A stretch of DNA of 64,000 bases, from the NCBI GenBank assembly GCA_038373885.1, contig JAWZYV010019464.1:992001-1056000 (forward strand), given 5' to 3'. Shown here piece after piece: positions 44,480 to 55,825 of this stretch. Numbering within the stretch: position 1 is the stretch's first letter; the number at the start of each line of letters is the position of its first letter. The translations under genes and the position numbers were made by a program. Under the pieces are notes generated by a model, which was not told the origin of the DNA, did not search any database, and worked only from the letters and a program-made list of their open reading frames with translations. This DNA is from Cheiracanthium punctorium (lineage: Eukaryota > Arthropoda > Arachnida > Araneae > Cheiracanthiidae).

Positions 44480-44860
44480 AAAAATAAATTAGCTTCCTTG
44501 AAATTCTCATAAAATAACGAGCGACTATGTCGATTTAAAAAAAAATATGCATTATAATACAAGTTATACAATGAACGGCTCAAGAGCTGTTTACTAATTA
44601 CATCCTTCATTATTAAAAAATGCCGGGTTCCCCCGATGAAAAGAAATGTGTTTTATGCTTACATGAGCGCCATTTTGCTTCATTTAGCAATGCTCTATCC
44701 GCAGAAATATGAAATTCATATTCTAATCACTTCCGCGCAAGTGTGATTTATATCTTTCATGAAACGGAATGGCCGAAAGCATTATCTCTTTATCGTGGAT
44801 TCTTAATACTAAGTATTTCTGGGATATTTTAATAAATGGCCAATATAACGGAAGTAGTAC
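44480..44860 (+). repeat. About 370 bp repeat, copy 2
   Basis: Second copy of 40470-40840; see that entry. It has independent small indels, for example an A run near 44540. Confidence 0.65.
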
Positions 44861-45840
44861 ACAAGAAAAAAGCGCAGTGCGTTGACTTATTAGAATTTAC
44901 AATGAGGAAAGAGATTTATAAAAAGTAACGATTAGTCTTATTTTAACCCAATTTCTTCGCCAATCGGGTGATTAACAGTTTAATGTGGTACGGTTGCTGT
45001 TGTGCTTATGCGGCTACACTTGAAATAAGCAGGTGTTTTGTTTATTAAAAAAATCATGTTAGAAAAACACGGAAGTTAGGTCTTTCGGAGGTTACACTTC
45101 CCTAACAAAGTCGGATAACGCCAGTCCTGCATGCAGATGGCGCCTCACGTACTCGGTAACTACTGGTGTAGCCACATATGGAAGCCTATATTCGGAAAAT
45201 GTTTATTTACAATGACGGCGACACTCAAACAAACAATATCTATATTTATATAATACGCTAACGTATGCGGTACCAAAATCGGTGATATTTCTATGCTGGG
45301 AACGGCAACAACAAGGTATAAGCATTAGCGTCATAACAATAACACGCTCAAAAACGTAAATGAACAGTTCAGTGACGTCCAATGGTGCAAGTATACGCCA
45401 CGCAGTAGCCAGATTTCAAAATAACAATTATGGATACACAAAAATGCAAGATCTTTCGGGCTTTTTCACAGTTTTAAAATATCGAATTTACAATACTTGT
45501 CGCATTAATCTGCCATCTGAAAAATGTCACCATGCATTGGGATAAAGCACATTTTAGCCATTTACTGTTTCAACATCGGCTTTTGTGATGACACCCAAAA
45601 TGTATAGCAACATTAACCTAAATAAATTTAATGACAAATACTGTTAAAACCGATGAGATATAGGATAAGAAGTCGTTGGTTAAAACAAAGAAACACGATT
45701 TCCATTGAAAGGAGTCCAGAAATTTAGCGAAGCTGGCTGCCTTGGCGGCTAGTATATATTTATTTCATGCGGTAATAAATTTTAACAGTTTTGAATTCCC
45801 GCCGAACTCAAACACCTTGTGAAATCTAAAAACCCCTGTG
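44861..45840. other. Gene-free interval
   Basis: Contains a less AT-rich stretch around 45050-45200 (including AGATGGCGCCTCACGTACTC) without recognisable coding content. Confidence 0.4.
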
Positions 45841-46207
45841 CAGTCGAACGCGCCCTGTTTTAACGAGAACCCGTATTTAACGATTAAATCGGAAATACTT
45901 GGTTGGTGCAATGTTAAGTCTATGGGAGCTTAACGAGTAAACCCTGGTTAAAACGATCTATATTTGTGTGATCCATAAAATATCTGTTGACTTCCAGTTC
46001 AACTAATCCTTTCTTGGAAAAATTCCTTTAACCTTTCGAAGTCCCTGAAAGCGGCTATTATGAAGTAAAGTCGGACCCCGTCGCTAAATCCCGGAAAAAA
46101 AGTTCGCTATATGGAAAATTCGTTAAATAGAGATTTACCTGTTAAATGCTTTAAGATGCATACAGCTGATTTTAAATTTATAGACACTAAATATTATTGA
46201 AAAAAAA

Positions 46208-47083
46208 TCTGGAGTGACTCCACTCGACTTTCCGAACACTTACTATTAAGATCATGACCAAGCATTTAAATAAATTTTAATCGATGAATAATTCAAACAT
46301 ATATACTAAATTGAAACTCAATCGAATGCACCGTTTAAACGCTTGCGCACTTTCAAGAATTTCTCCCCATGTGCCATTATGCCATAATATAAAAGAAATT
46401 TTTGTCGTAGCCCTGTAGAAAAAATATAAGTCTTATACACACCAAAATCAATACCGGTCTTAAGATGGTGATTTGTAATATATATACCCAATTTCAGCTA
46501 AAATGAAGGTACCATTTAAACGCTAGCGCACTTTAAAGAATTTCCCCCATAGGCCAGAATGTAAAAGAAATCTTTGTAGTAGCCCTGCAGGAGAACTATA
46601 AGTCCTACACACACCAAAATCAATACCGGTCTTAGGATGGTGGTTTATAACATACATACCCAAATTGAGCTCAATCGAATGTATCGTTTAAATGCTAGCG
46701 CACTTTCAAGAAATTCCCTCCATAGGCCACAATGTAAAAGAAATCTTTGTCGTAGCCCTGTAGAAAAACTATAAGTCCTATACACACCCAAACCGGTCTT
46801 GCGACGGTGGTTTATGACATATATATCCAATTTGAGCTCAATCGAATGCTCCGTTCAGGAGCTATCGTGTTCACTCACATACACACAAACACACATACAC
46901 ACACACACACACACATACACACACACACACACACACATACACACATACATACATACATCTCGTAAAAATAGCATAAATGGATTCAGAAGCTCTCAAAACG
47001 TGTAAAAACACCAAAATCTCGAAGTCGAATTTTTTCATGATTACAATACTTTCCTTACATGGTACATGTTCGGAAAGTAAAAA
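46208..47083 (+). mobile_element. Helentron-like element, copy B
   Basis: Same layout as 32019-33052: TCTGGAGTGACTCC start, subterminal ACTTTCCGAACA, three 173 bp-type units, a CA microsatellite (about 46877-46960) and the conserved tail ending TGTTCGGAAAGTAAAAA. It has one unit fewer and a longer CA tract than copy A. The tail sequences of the two copies are almost identical, implying recent spread or recent common origin. Confidence 0.6.
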
Positions 47084-47099
47084 TGGTTATTCATGATTT

Positions 47100-47520
47100 T
47101 AAAAAATAAATAATAACAAATCGAAGAGTATTTTTTTCTTTTTACTTATCAAAAAAAAAAAAAAAAAAAAACATCTGCAAGGAAAAACAAAAAAGGTAAA
47201 ACAAAACGTCCGAAATTACACCGTATTTTTGGTATTAAGTAAATCATTTTACGACAAATTAATGAATGCTAATTTCATTATCGTATTCATTATAATCCGT
47301 AAATTATGAATAAATTGCTTTCATGTGCTATTATCGGACCTAATTAAATTCAAGCACTCGTGATCCTTAAATTTAACTGCTGAAAAAGCCTGTTAATTTT
47401 GTCTGCTTTTTAACAGTGGTTCTACTACTGTCATTGAGTTAAGATACCTAGTGAAACCAGTTAACGGTCACTGATAAAAATGAAATGCAGTAAAAAAAAA
47501 ACGAAATAAGTTTTAAATGG
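47100..47520. other. AT-rich filler inside the pogo-like layer
   Basis: Contains A/T homopolymers (47140-47171). No gene or identifiable element. Confidence 0.4.
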
Positions 47521-48033
47521 TCAGAAGTATTTAGCGAAGCAGCGGAAAAAAATTCAAATCCCAAGTAAAACTTCGTTAAATAGAAATTGAATTTCGCTAT
47601 TTGGAGGTTTTTTTTTTGTTTTTTTTTACGAAGAAATTCGCAAAATATTCTTGGTTCTAAGGAAAAATTCTTAAAACAGAGGTTCGTTAAATAGAGGTCT
47701 CACTGTATTTAAAGCGCTCGAAATGTACTCAATGACTTTTGAGTGCAAGAAAAATGGCAAAATTTTTCGAAGCTGAGGGGTGCAAAAGACGATATTTTGG
47801 GGGCCATGAGTTTTCTCCTAAGATCAGTAAATAAAACAGGTTCAAAACAGATTAACCTCATTTGTACTATACAAAAATTTTTAAAAAAATAATAAAATAA
47901 ACAACGTAGCAAGTATATATGAATTTTTATGACTTTTCAGGAACTTGTTTTTTACGAATACTCAGTTATAATGAGTAGACCAACAATCCCTTTGCACTCG
48001 TTATAAGCGACTTCGACTGTATTAAAATATTAA

Positions 48034-48586
48034 AGGGTCATATTAGGATTAAGAATTTAAAAAAAATCGATACTTTCCAATCTTAATTTCATTTGAAACC
48101 TTCTGAGCATTTTGACCCCAATTTCATGCAATAAATCCAGCTAGAACTGGAGATATACATAAAAATGTTTTATGAAAGCTTTATATTTGAACACAATAAG
48201 GTACAGAGTTTTCTCAAAAGTTTTTTTTTTATGAAGTGCCCGTAAGATACAAAAATTTTATTATTCGTATCTTCACGAAATTTTGTATAGTTATAACTGG
48301 TATCACTATTTATAGAATGAATTAATATTAAAAATGAGAGAAAAGAACATTTGAAAATTTGTATAGAAATATAAGGGGAAAAGTACATGAATTCTATTTC
48401 AAATTTCAATTTGAAATACAATTTTAAAAATCTTAAATTTTTTTTTCTTAAATATTAAGTTCTAGTTCGGTTCTAGTTGGAATTGTTGGCATGATATAGG
48501 GGTCAAAATGCTCAAAAGTAACTAAGGTTTCAAATGAAATTAAAACTAAAAATCTATTTTTTGAATTTTTAATCCTCCTATGACCT
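48034..48586. mobile_element. Long-TIR MITE, about 550 bp
   Basis: Left AGGGTCATATTAGGATTAAG and right (complement) AGGTCATAGGAGGATTAAAA begin arms that continue for about 130 bp, sharing TTTCATTTGAAACCTT and ATTTTGACCCC. Lies 14 bp downstream of the pogo-like right end. Target duplication not resolved. Confidence 0.7.
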
Positions 48587-50273
48587 CTAAAACTCTTATT
48601 GCATAAACAACTCAATTGTGAACTCAAAGCCATTTATTTGCAGGGATAAATATGCAACCTCGTAACAAATATAAGCTCGATATTTTAATCACTGAAGACA
48701 AAACACCCTTTCCCTTGTTTTATTAATTTGTTTCTAAGGTAACTAAGTCAACTGCATCACTGCAAAGTGCAAAAGAAAAAAAATTATAATTTAATGCTCG
48801 AATAATCAACCACAGTCACAGTCTGACTAGAAGTCAGCGCGGGAAATGTTTTACTGTTTCATCGCTAGGATAGCTGCACTTCACTTGATTTTTCCTGTTT
48901 ACATACTTTAAAGGTAGTTTATATAATACAAACTCTTAAATCTTACTCCTGAGATTGTTGCATTTATACAAACAAAACGGGAGAACGAGCGAAAATGCCG
49001 ATTTCACAAACAAGCCAAGCAGGGGAGGTTTAAAGTAGGAACCGATGAAATACAATCGTAACAACTAGACATCACATAAAAAATATACAGCTTTTGCCTA
49101 AAAGAATTATACCATATCACTTATTCCGTTTTTCCCCTTTTACTCTATATAAAACGTTCTATAAAATGTTCCAGAAAGTCGATCTTTAAATCATTCTTTG
49201 TTGGATGCTAGAAGGTGTCAGTTCCAAAAATATTCTGAACTGATGAGTTTTTTTTTTTCCTCGAATGCGCGCAATAATTTCTCTCTCCCGTTCAAGTCTT
49301 CAAAATTTCAGTTAACGTCTTGGTTCATGCAAAAACTTTTTATGCCGAAATTATTAAAGAGTCATTTTTTTAATGTTTTGTCCAAACAAAATAAACAGAA
49401 AGCAAAACAAAATTTTATATATCTTTTTTTTTTTTTTCACCAGAATGAAAAGCACAACGAAGAGGTAAGAGTATATTGATAAAATGTTGCCTTTTTTTGA
49501 ATGTGCATGTTAATTATGGAGGGTGATTAATGAGGAAAATACGTTTCTTAAAAAATCATTTCGAATTTTTTTTAATTGTACGTGTGTGTGTGTGTGTGTT
49601 TGGACTAGAAGCCTCTTTTTCACCCTAGCATTGTTGCGAAAACTTTCTTTTGTGGGGCTTTTAGAATGTGCTTGCGTTTTAATTGATGCATATTAATTGC
49701 TGTTTTTCTTTTATCAGTACATTTTTTATTTATCAGCTTACTAAATAGAATTTTTTTTCGGTTCCAATAAAAGCGGGAGACTTTTGAGATCGATAATTGC
49801 AGAAAAATAGCACGTAGACCACATGGGTCACTCTATAAAAAATGTTAATTGTGCTTATACCATCTACTACATTATTTTTCATTAGCAAAAACTTTTATTT
49901 TACGCTATGTACCACGTTTAATACACGTTAAAACATCGACTATTATTGTACATAAATCCCACTTAAGCTGACAGTTCGTTGACTTTCCAAATATAAGCCT
50001 GAATATGAATACTTTATTTGAACAACGCAATAGACATTTCACCCAGTTAAGCTTATGATGATGTATAGTTTATGCGTTATTTCAGGAAAGCTTTTGAAAC
50101 TGTAAATTCAGATTTCCACGACTGGGTCATTACGGAAAATTTATAGAACTTCGACGTGCGTTCGAGAGTCTTAACCCTTCATGTAGCGAATTAAGAATTG
50201 CCAGGAATATCGTCTTGAAACTATTCCTTTTCCCTTGTTTAAGCTAGATAATGAATTGTGTATATACTGATTA
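48587..50273. other. Gene-free interval
   Basis: A short GT microsatellite lies at 49582-49600. Open frames of up to 93 codons near 49200-49480 are Phe/Lys-rich from A/T runs and are not supported. No clear repeat. Confidence 0.45.
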
Positions 50274-50281
50274 ATCTAACG

Positions 50282-52053
50282 CTGTGGTTCTCAAACTTCG
50301 TATCCCACGGAAAGCTTTTCTTACCACATGGTTAGCAACGGAACCATTGAATAAATATTACTGAAGGAAAAACCAAGGGCCTATTATTTATCACTGATTA
50401 GACAAACATATAAATTAAACAATATAAAGCAGTATAAAATGTAGATATAATACTTATAAAAGGTGACGTGCAGCCACGAAATTTTTGATGAATTTATACT
50501 GTAAATTGATGAAAAGAGAGTATAAACGGGATGAATGGCTTTGTTTTTGACTGTCACACTGTTCTTCAAAATTTGGTTGTATTGAAGAGTTTTATTTTCA
50601 TATCATGTTCGACGTCCGAATTATTCCAGTGTTTACGAAAAGAAACCACTCAAAATATCGGTGTTAAACGTTAAAATAAATAAAAAAATTGTGAAAAAAC
50701 ACACATAAATGATATTTTTTTCCCCTTTGAAACTTCAAAACATCATGAAAGACAGAATGATAAATTTTTATTCACAATCTTAGCGATATGAAATATGAAT
50801 TAAAACTGTTTTCAGTAATTTTTGTTGCAATACACACAGCTAAGTGTTTTCTAAATTTTCAATAGTAAGGCTTTGTCTTTTATCATCTAAAATCATTTTA
50901 TATGCTGAAAATGCTCTTTCAACATCAACGAATGTCACAGGACAGTACTTATAATATTTCGCTTTGAATGGGTTCTACTTTTTCCGGTAATTCACTCCCC
51001 TCTCCATTAATAAAATTATGTATTTTATTCACTGCCAAAAATCATTAATTTTTATTTAAAATAAAATTTAGTTTCTCACTGATTTCTTTTCCTAATGACT
51101 CTGGAATCTTACCAACGCGTTCCTGTACTTTTACAACTTGACTCATTACATCACTCAGAAGCAGATTTTGATATTCTAATTTTGTGATGTCTGATGTTAA
51201 GAAGGAAAAATGTGTTTCGATTATCGATAGACCTTTTCGGATGGACCTATCACTAAGCATTTTTACAGCAATGAAAAAAGAAGAAGAATCGACGCTGTCC
51301 GAAGCTTTAACTACATCTTTTATAAAGTTAGGTTTTCTCCATAAACCGAAATCTTTATCAGGGTTGGTATGCTTGGCTTTCATTCTAGCCATTTCTGAAA
51401 TTTTAATATATAGGCTGACTTAATTTAAATCGTTGCAAATACACATGAAAAAAAAATTGAGAGCGTATATGCTATTTTCCTGGGAACCTGAGGTTGTATA
51501 AATTTTTCAAAGCGTGGGGACTTAAAGAAAAGGGTTAAAGAAAAAATAATACTGAAAGGAAGGTAAAAAGTGCTACAAATTCAAAGCTAAAGGGACTGAA
51601 ATATGCATCCAACAGATAAAATGCGTCATTTTATGCAAAATAATCAAAAACACCTGAAATATGCAATTGCATATGCAAATATGCTATTGCATATAATCCG
51701 CGGTCTGTTTATAACAATCTTGTTATAAGTATCATTTTACGTGCGTTTTTTCACGAAGTATTTATTTATTTTAATTCCAGTGGTTAGTTTTAGTTGATGC
51801 ATGTAGAAAAATATCGTGGAAAACCCTCACAAAAGGATATCTATTTTGAAAGTACATAGGCAAGGGAGGAATTCTCGCGACACCAGTGATTCCGATAGCC
51901 GGTTTTAGTACAAAATATATCCTGCCGTCGCTAAAACGTTATTTCGATTTAATAGCTTGGTATAAAATGAGGTTAGAGAATCAATTTGGGGATTGTCTTT
52001 AAAATCTCTCGCGGAACCCTGAGGTTTTGCGAAACACACTTTGAGAAACACTG
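50282..52053 (-). mobile_element. Decayed hAT transposon
   Basis: A 1772 bp element with degenerate termini (CTGTGGTTCTCAAACTT at left; complement of right CAGTGTTTCTCAAAGTGTG) flanked by an 8 bp target duplication ATCTAACG (50274-50281) and ATCCAATG (52054-52061), 6 of 8 matching. Transposase remnants lie on the minus strand. It is short for an autonomous hAT, and most of the N-terminal coding half is missing or unreadable. Confidence 0.75.
50838..51420 (-). pseudogene. hAT transposase C-terminal remnant
   Basis: An open stretch of 115 codons (51392-51045) precedes, in another frame at about 50965-50838, the sequence PVTFVDVERAFSAYKMIL followed by DDKRQSLTIENLEN. This matches the hAT dimerisation domain pattern (VER-FS-YK-IL-D-R--L--EN). 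A stop follows at ENT, and frameshifts separate the two stretches. The BED-type N-terminal region and the catalytic core were not recognised. Not functional. Confidence 0.75.
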
Positions 52054-52061
52054 ATCCAATG

Positions 52062-52815
52062 AAAAAGAAAATTAACAAAAAATAAACAAACACTAGATAC
52101 ACGTCTGATGAAGATACGTCTGTTTCATAAGCAATTAATGAGCCTTTTTTAAAAGAGTCTAGCATAAACAAAAATGAAGCAGTCAGTTAATACTTGATTG
52201 ACATACTTTTGAGGAATATAATCCTTTAATCATAAAACCAACGTCTGAAAATTCACTAATGCTTGCATTTTTTTTTCAGTGGTTCAACATGATTAGAAAG
52301 TGAGCGGAAAATTGTCCAATTAATGCAATCTTACTTTAATAGAAGTCGTGATGTAAGCTGATTAAATGAAGCTTTTAAAGTGATTTTAAAAAGAAAAATG
52401 GTTGCCATGAATAAATGGAAATTTTTAAAAAATAATTTTATATTTGAAGTAAAATTAGTACTCCATAAGGAATTTGAGAAGAGTCGGATTAAACTAGGAA
52501 AAAAGAAAGATATGTGAAAGATAAGAGCTGTGAATCAAACAATATTAAAGTTTTAAACATTTTTTGTCAGATAAGAAACAAGCCTGACTTTACGATACGA
52601 AAGAAAATATTCCAAAACAAAAGAAAAATCAATTTTCTAATAGAAAAGCCTTTTTGCGTTTGAAATACTTTAGATCTAACCATACCATTTAATATGCGCT
52701 TTTAAAGTTTACTTAAAGAGAATCACAAATGTTGACAGTAATATTACGGTGTATGCTGACATTTTTCTCTTATAATAAACGCTTAGTATTAGGATTTCTA
52801 TATTACGTTCCAAGT
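52062..52815. other. AT-rich gene-free interval
   Basis: No gene and no clear repeat recognised. Confidence 0.45.
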
Positions 52816-53137
52816 ACAGTCGAATCTACTTAATGGAATAGGCAATTTGCCACAAAAATATATTCTTTCTTTTCCTCAATGGGCGGATAGTTGCTCATCA
52901 AGCATTCGCCAGTACTAAGACCCAAATCACTTGCCGTTTTATTATGGGGGCACCCAATGGGCAGCCAGAGTTACCCCCCCCCCCAATAAGGGATGGACAA
53001 GTTAACACCCATCCCTAGAATCGAACCCGGACCCAAGGCGTGACAGAATGGTTCTTTAGCCCCTACGCCACCTACGCGGCAAAATTTATTCTAATAAGCG
53101 GGATATGCCATTATCCGACATCACATTGACTAATTAC
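52816..53137. mobile_element. Pogo-like MITE split by a SINE
   Basis: Starts CAGTCGAATCTACTTAATGG after TA and shares TTGCCACxAA and TATTCTAATAAGCGGGATAT with the palindromic MITE at 53138-53388. The SINE at 52867-53080 interrupts it, with a target duplication. The right boundary is uncertain. Confidence 0.55.
52867..53080 (-). mobile_element. tRNA-derived SINE with 12 bp target duplication
   Basis: Minus strand: head GCCGCGTAGGTGGCGTAGGG (A box TAGGTGGCGTA) and, about 45 bp on, GGGTTCGATTCTAGGG (B box GGTTCGATTC). Flanked by AAAATATATTCT (52855-52866) and AAAATTTATTCT (53081-53092). The 3' end is A-rich (complement of TTCTTTTCC). It is tRNA-like only in its first about 75 bp; the remaining about 140 bp is unrelated. 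This head differs from that of the other SINEs in the window. Confidence 0.8.
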
Positions 53138-53388
53138 AGTCGAAGTCGCTTAATGGAATATCGGTTAAAGGAATATCCCGCTTATTGTGATAAAATGTAC
53201 CAAACCGTAATAATTAGTCAGTGTGATCCCGGTTAATAGAATATCTCGTTTATTAGAATAAATATTCGTGGCAAATTAGATATTCTACTTAGTGGGTTCG
53301 AATTCATTAGGGTTTGGTACATTGAAAATTTATTTCAATAAGCGGGATATTCCTTTAACCGATGGTCCATTAAGCGGGCTTGGCTGAA
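53138..53388. mobile_element. Palindromic pogo-like MITE
   Basis: Left CAGTCGAAGTCGCTTAATGG and right (complement) CAGCCAAGCCCGCTTAATGG begin arms of about 75 bp that share GGTTAAAGGAATATCCCGCT and TGTACCAAACC. The centre has AGTCAGTGTGATCC and TCTCGTTTATTAGAATAAAT, inverse of 53085-53125. CAGTCGA termini after TA fit a pogo-like non-autonomous element. Confidence 0.65.
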
Positions 53389-53440
53389 TCCTTGAAGCAC
53401 ATATATTAGGAGTTTCATGCAATGTTGAGAAAAACACTTC

Positions 53441-53671
53441 TAATTGTGGCTATGTGATAATGGCAACGCTACGCTAGGGCGATCTGCCAAGGATGGGGGA
53501 TGTCTTGGCAAGATGACTTTCTAAGGGGTCCTAACGCGCATTCACGTTACATCTAGAGAAAACCTACCAGACCATTAGACCGACAGCTGCTTGATGGGAC
53601 CCGAACCCGGGACCTTCACACTTCGGCCGTCTACCCTTTTCAGTGACTTAACCACTGTGCTATGGTGAGGC
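53441..53671 (-). mobile_element. tRNA-derived SINE with perfect 10 bp target duplication
   Basis: Flanked by AAAACACTTC at 53431-53440 and 53672-53681. On the minus strand the head reads CACCATAGCACAGTGGTTAA (A box TAGCACAGTGG), with GGTTCGGGTCC (B box) about 60 bp downstream. The 231 bp body shares GGTTTTCTC-AGATGTAACGT and CCTTAGAAAGTC-type segments with 56416-56655 and 25898-26100. It is a SINE and not a tRNA gene because the sequence cannot complete a cloverleaf and is repeated. Confidence 0.85.
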
Positions 53672-53681
53672 AAAACACTTC

Positions 53682-54501
53682 AGAACTTATTGACTAGTTT
53701 AAGAACTGATATAACGACCACTCTTTTTAACACGCTTTTATTAGTTTCACCTGTATGTTTGTTTGTTTGTAACCGACTCCTTTGAACTCGATTTTGACCC
53801 ACTTTTAACGGTCAGATTAAGTTTAAACTTTGTAGACTTGTCAAGGACCTATGACAATACAATAATTTGATAAGTTTATCTCATTATCCTGATTAAGATC
53901 GTCAGGATGAGTCATTTTCTTAGAGATCCTTTGCGTGAGAGCGAGAGAGATGGAGCAAGCGCGCGGTCTACGCATGCCTACGATTTCGGCACTCGGCTCA
54001 GCACAATGGAGTAGAACCTCTCTCGCTATTGGTAACTGTATTCAGTGGTATGTTTGGGTAGTTACGTATTTGAAATCCAGACGGCAAACCTAAAAATTCT
54101 ACCTCAATATTATTACATGGATGTTTGTGTTTGTTGTAGTCGTTATGAAACTTGTTTGTTGATTAGAGACCTATTTTTCCTTTTTAGTGAGGAAAGTATC
54201 ATTTAACTGCAGGTTAATTAATACTTTGGTGCACAGCAGGGGCGTAGCCAGAGAGGAGGCTGCTGTCCCCTCCCCCTGAAATGGGACCCTTTACTTACTG
54301 ATTGCCATTTGATATTTAGCTTACAATTGAACTTTAGCTTTAAATTGGATACCCAGCCCACCCCGAAATAAAATCCTGGCTACGCCACTGGTGTATAGTG
54401 AAAGTAAATTATCTCCCAGTTTGTACTTTCCAACTTGGTGTTCCTTAGTGTCTTATGAGAGATATCGAAAATTAAAAAATAAATTTTAAATAAATAAGTT
54501 T
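53682..54501. other. Gene-free interval
   Basis: A less AT-rich, CpG-containing spot at 53925-54020 (GCAAGCGCGCGGTCTACGCA) and unassigned sequence. At 54240-54400, GGGGCGTAGCCAGAGAGG and CCTGGCTACGCCACTGGTGT are inverted ends of about 13 bp, which could bound another small element. Confidence 0.45.
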
Positions 54502-54824
54502 AAAAAACTAAAAAACACGCTTTAGTGATACTAATTTCGTGAAAAATAAACGTGAAAAATAATTCTTAATATAGAAATAAACTGATGAACGAAAAATAGT
54601 ATAATTGTGAAAAAAGCGTGGGGTGCTCCCTATATCAGTTCTTGAGAATAATCGATAGGTACGATTAGTACGAAAATGATACAAAAAAATAGAGCACAAA
54701 GCACTCCACGCTTTTTTCACAATAATACTATTTTTCGTTCATTCATTTATTTCTATATTAAGAATTATTTTTCACTTTTTAGTTAGTTCAATTTATAACT
54801 AAAGCGTGTTTTTTAGTTTTTTTA
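54502..54824. mobile_element. Long-TIR MITE, about 320 bp
   Basis: Arms of about 130 bp run inward from AAAAAACTAAAAAACACGCT and its complement, including AATTCTTAATATAGAAATAA and GTGAAAAAAGCGTGG. The loop is about 60 bp. The left arm has about 25 bp not found in the right arm. No coding region. Confidence 0.75.
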
Positions 54825-55564
54825 AAAACCATATTTTTATTATAAGTAACTGATTATGTGGTGATTTTTTTCAACTCCCGTTTTTTTCATAAAATATTCC
54901 TTCACTTCACCCATTATAATTTTGTCTGCGAAAAACGGTCATTTCCCGCTAAACCTCCATTGCACTCCCACACACGTCGCTGGAACGGCGATTAGTTTTT
55001 GAAGACACAACTACTCCTACTTGGGCTGACTGTGTTCTCTGACTTTTCCAAATTTACTTCCTCAGAAGCAGAAAGGGGGAGGAGGGGGGGGGGTAGTACT
55101 TCGTTTGAACAACGCATTCGATATTTCATCCAGGTTGAGCGTTTTATGGCGATATAGTTTATGTGTTAGTTTAGCAAAGAGCTTATGCACGGAATCCTGG
55201 AAGCGTAAATGGAGATTTCTTGAGACAGAATCGTTACGGGAATTTATAGGACTCTGTAGTCGAAAATCTTGAAATTACGACCTACTCGTAGAATGGATCA
55301 TTATCAAAATCGGTATAGAGTGATAGGTATCGAGTACGTGGCGTTAAGCATTGTGCTGTAGTAGGCGAGTTAAGAAATTATTAGTACTAGAGTGCTATTT
55401 TGTTCTCGTAAAAAGTTAATGACTCATTTGCGCCAATGCGTTTTCTAATCATTTTCAATAGGGTTGCCAGGTAGTGGAGGACAGGGAGAATAAAAGTTGA
55501 AAGTCGAGAAGGTGTGCAATTCTGGATGATTCATCGCCAAGTTTAGCGCCAAAAAAAAAAAGTC
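54825..55564. other. Gene-free interval
   Basis: 55100-55260 resembles 49995-50160 (TTTGAACAACGCATxxGATATTTCA, then GATATAGTTTATG-GTTA, then AAGCGTAAATxxAGATTTC in pieces), an about 180 bp dispersed repeat. G run at 55085. No gene. Confidence 0.45.
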
Positions 55565-55737
55565 GGTACTTACGTATTATCCCGGCGGTCCGCCAATACG
55601 AGCGATTTTTCGACAAAGTAAATGCCGGACGCATGAAATTATTAATGGTTTGGAATACGATTGGCATCAGTTTGTCAGCACATTTGATGAAAAAAATAGT
55701 TTGGCAGAAATGACCGCCGGTATAATACGTAAGTACC
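55565..55737. mobile_element. MITE with GGTACTTACG termini, complete copy
   Basis: Inverted ends GGTACTTACGTATTATCCCG and CGGTATAATACGTAAGTACC, about 25 bp, enclose 173 bp. A truncated relative is at 8486-8615. Target duplication not resolved; the flanks are A-rich. Confidence 0.75.
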
Positions 55738-55825
55738 AAAAACTCTCCCAAAACTGAGCCTGGCTTGCTGATATCTTACATATTAGGCAAGAAACTGGCA
55801 AACCTTACAGTTTATTAAAAAGGAG

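Larger units (their letters stand above)
46068..47705. mobile_element. Pogo-like TIR element, inner layer (provisional)
   Basis: Left AAGTCGGACCCCGTCGCTAA and right (complement) CAGTGAGACCTCTATTTAAC are related termini. Inside, TTCGTTAAATAGAG repeats occur on both sides of the Helentron-like element copy B (46120, 47570, 47680), suggesting that this element was split by it. No transposase was found. Confidence 0.4.
45841..48019. mobile_element. Pogo-like TIR element, outer layer (provisional)
   Basis: Left end CAGTCGAACGCG followed by TTTTAACGAG (45841) and right end CTCGTTATAAGCGACTTCGA followed by CTG and TA (48019-48021) form degenerate inverted termini of the CAGTCGA type used by pogo-like elements. 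The inner elements at 46068-47705 and 46208-47083 account for most of the length. The pairing of the two ends is tentative. Confidence 0.4.

Noticed and set aside
46799..47005. A 68-codon frame with Thr-His repeats
   Set aside because: Translation of the CA microsatellite in the Helentron-like element.
49198..49479. A 93-codon open frame
   Set aside because: Composition is driven by poly-T and poly-A runs; no domain, no splice context.
53580..53671. A possible tRNA gene from A and B box sequences
   Set aside because: The region does not complete a cloverleaf and is the head of a SINE with target duplication and a repeated body. The same reasoning applies at 52990-53080 and 56580-56655.
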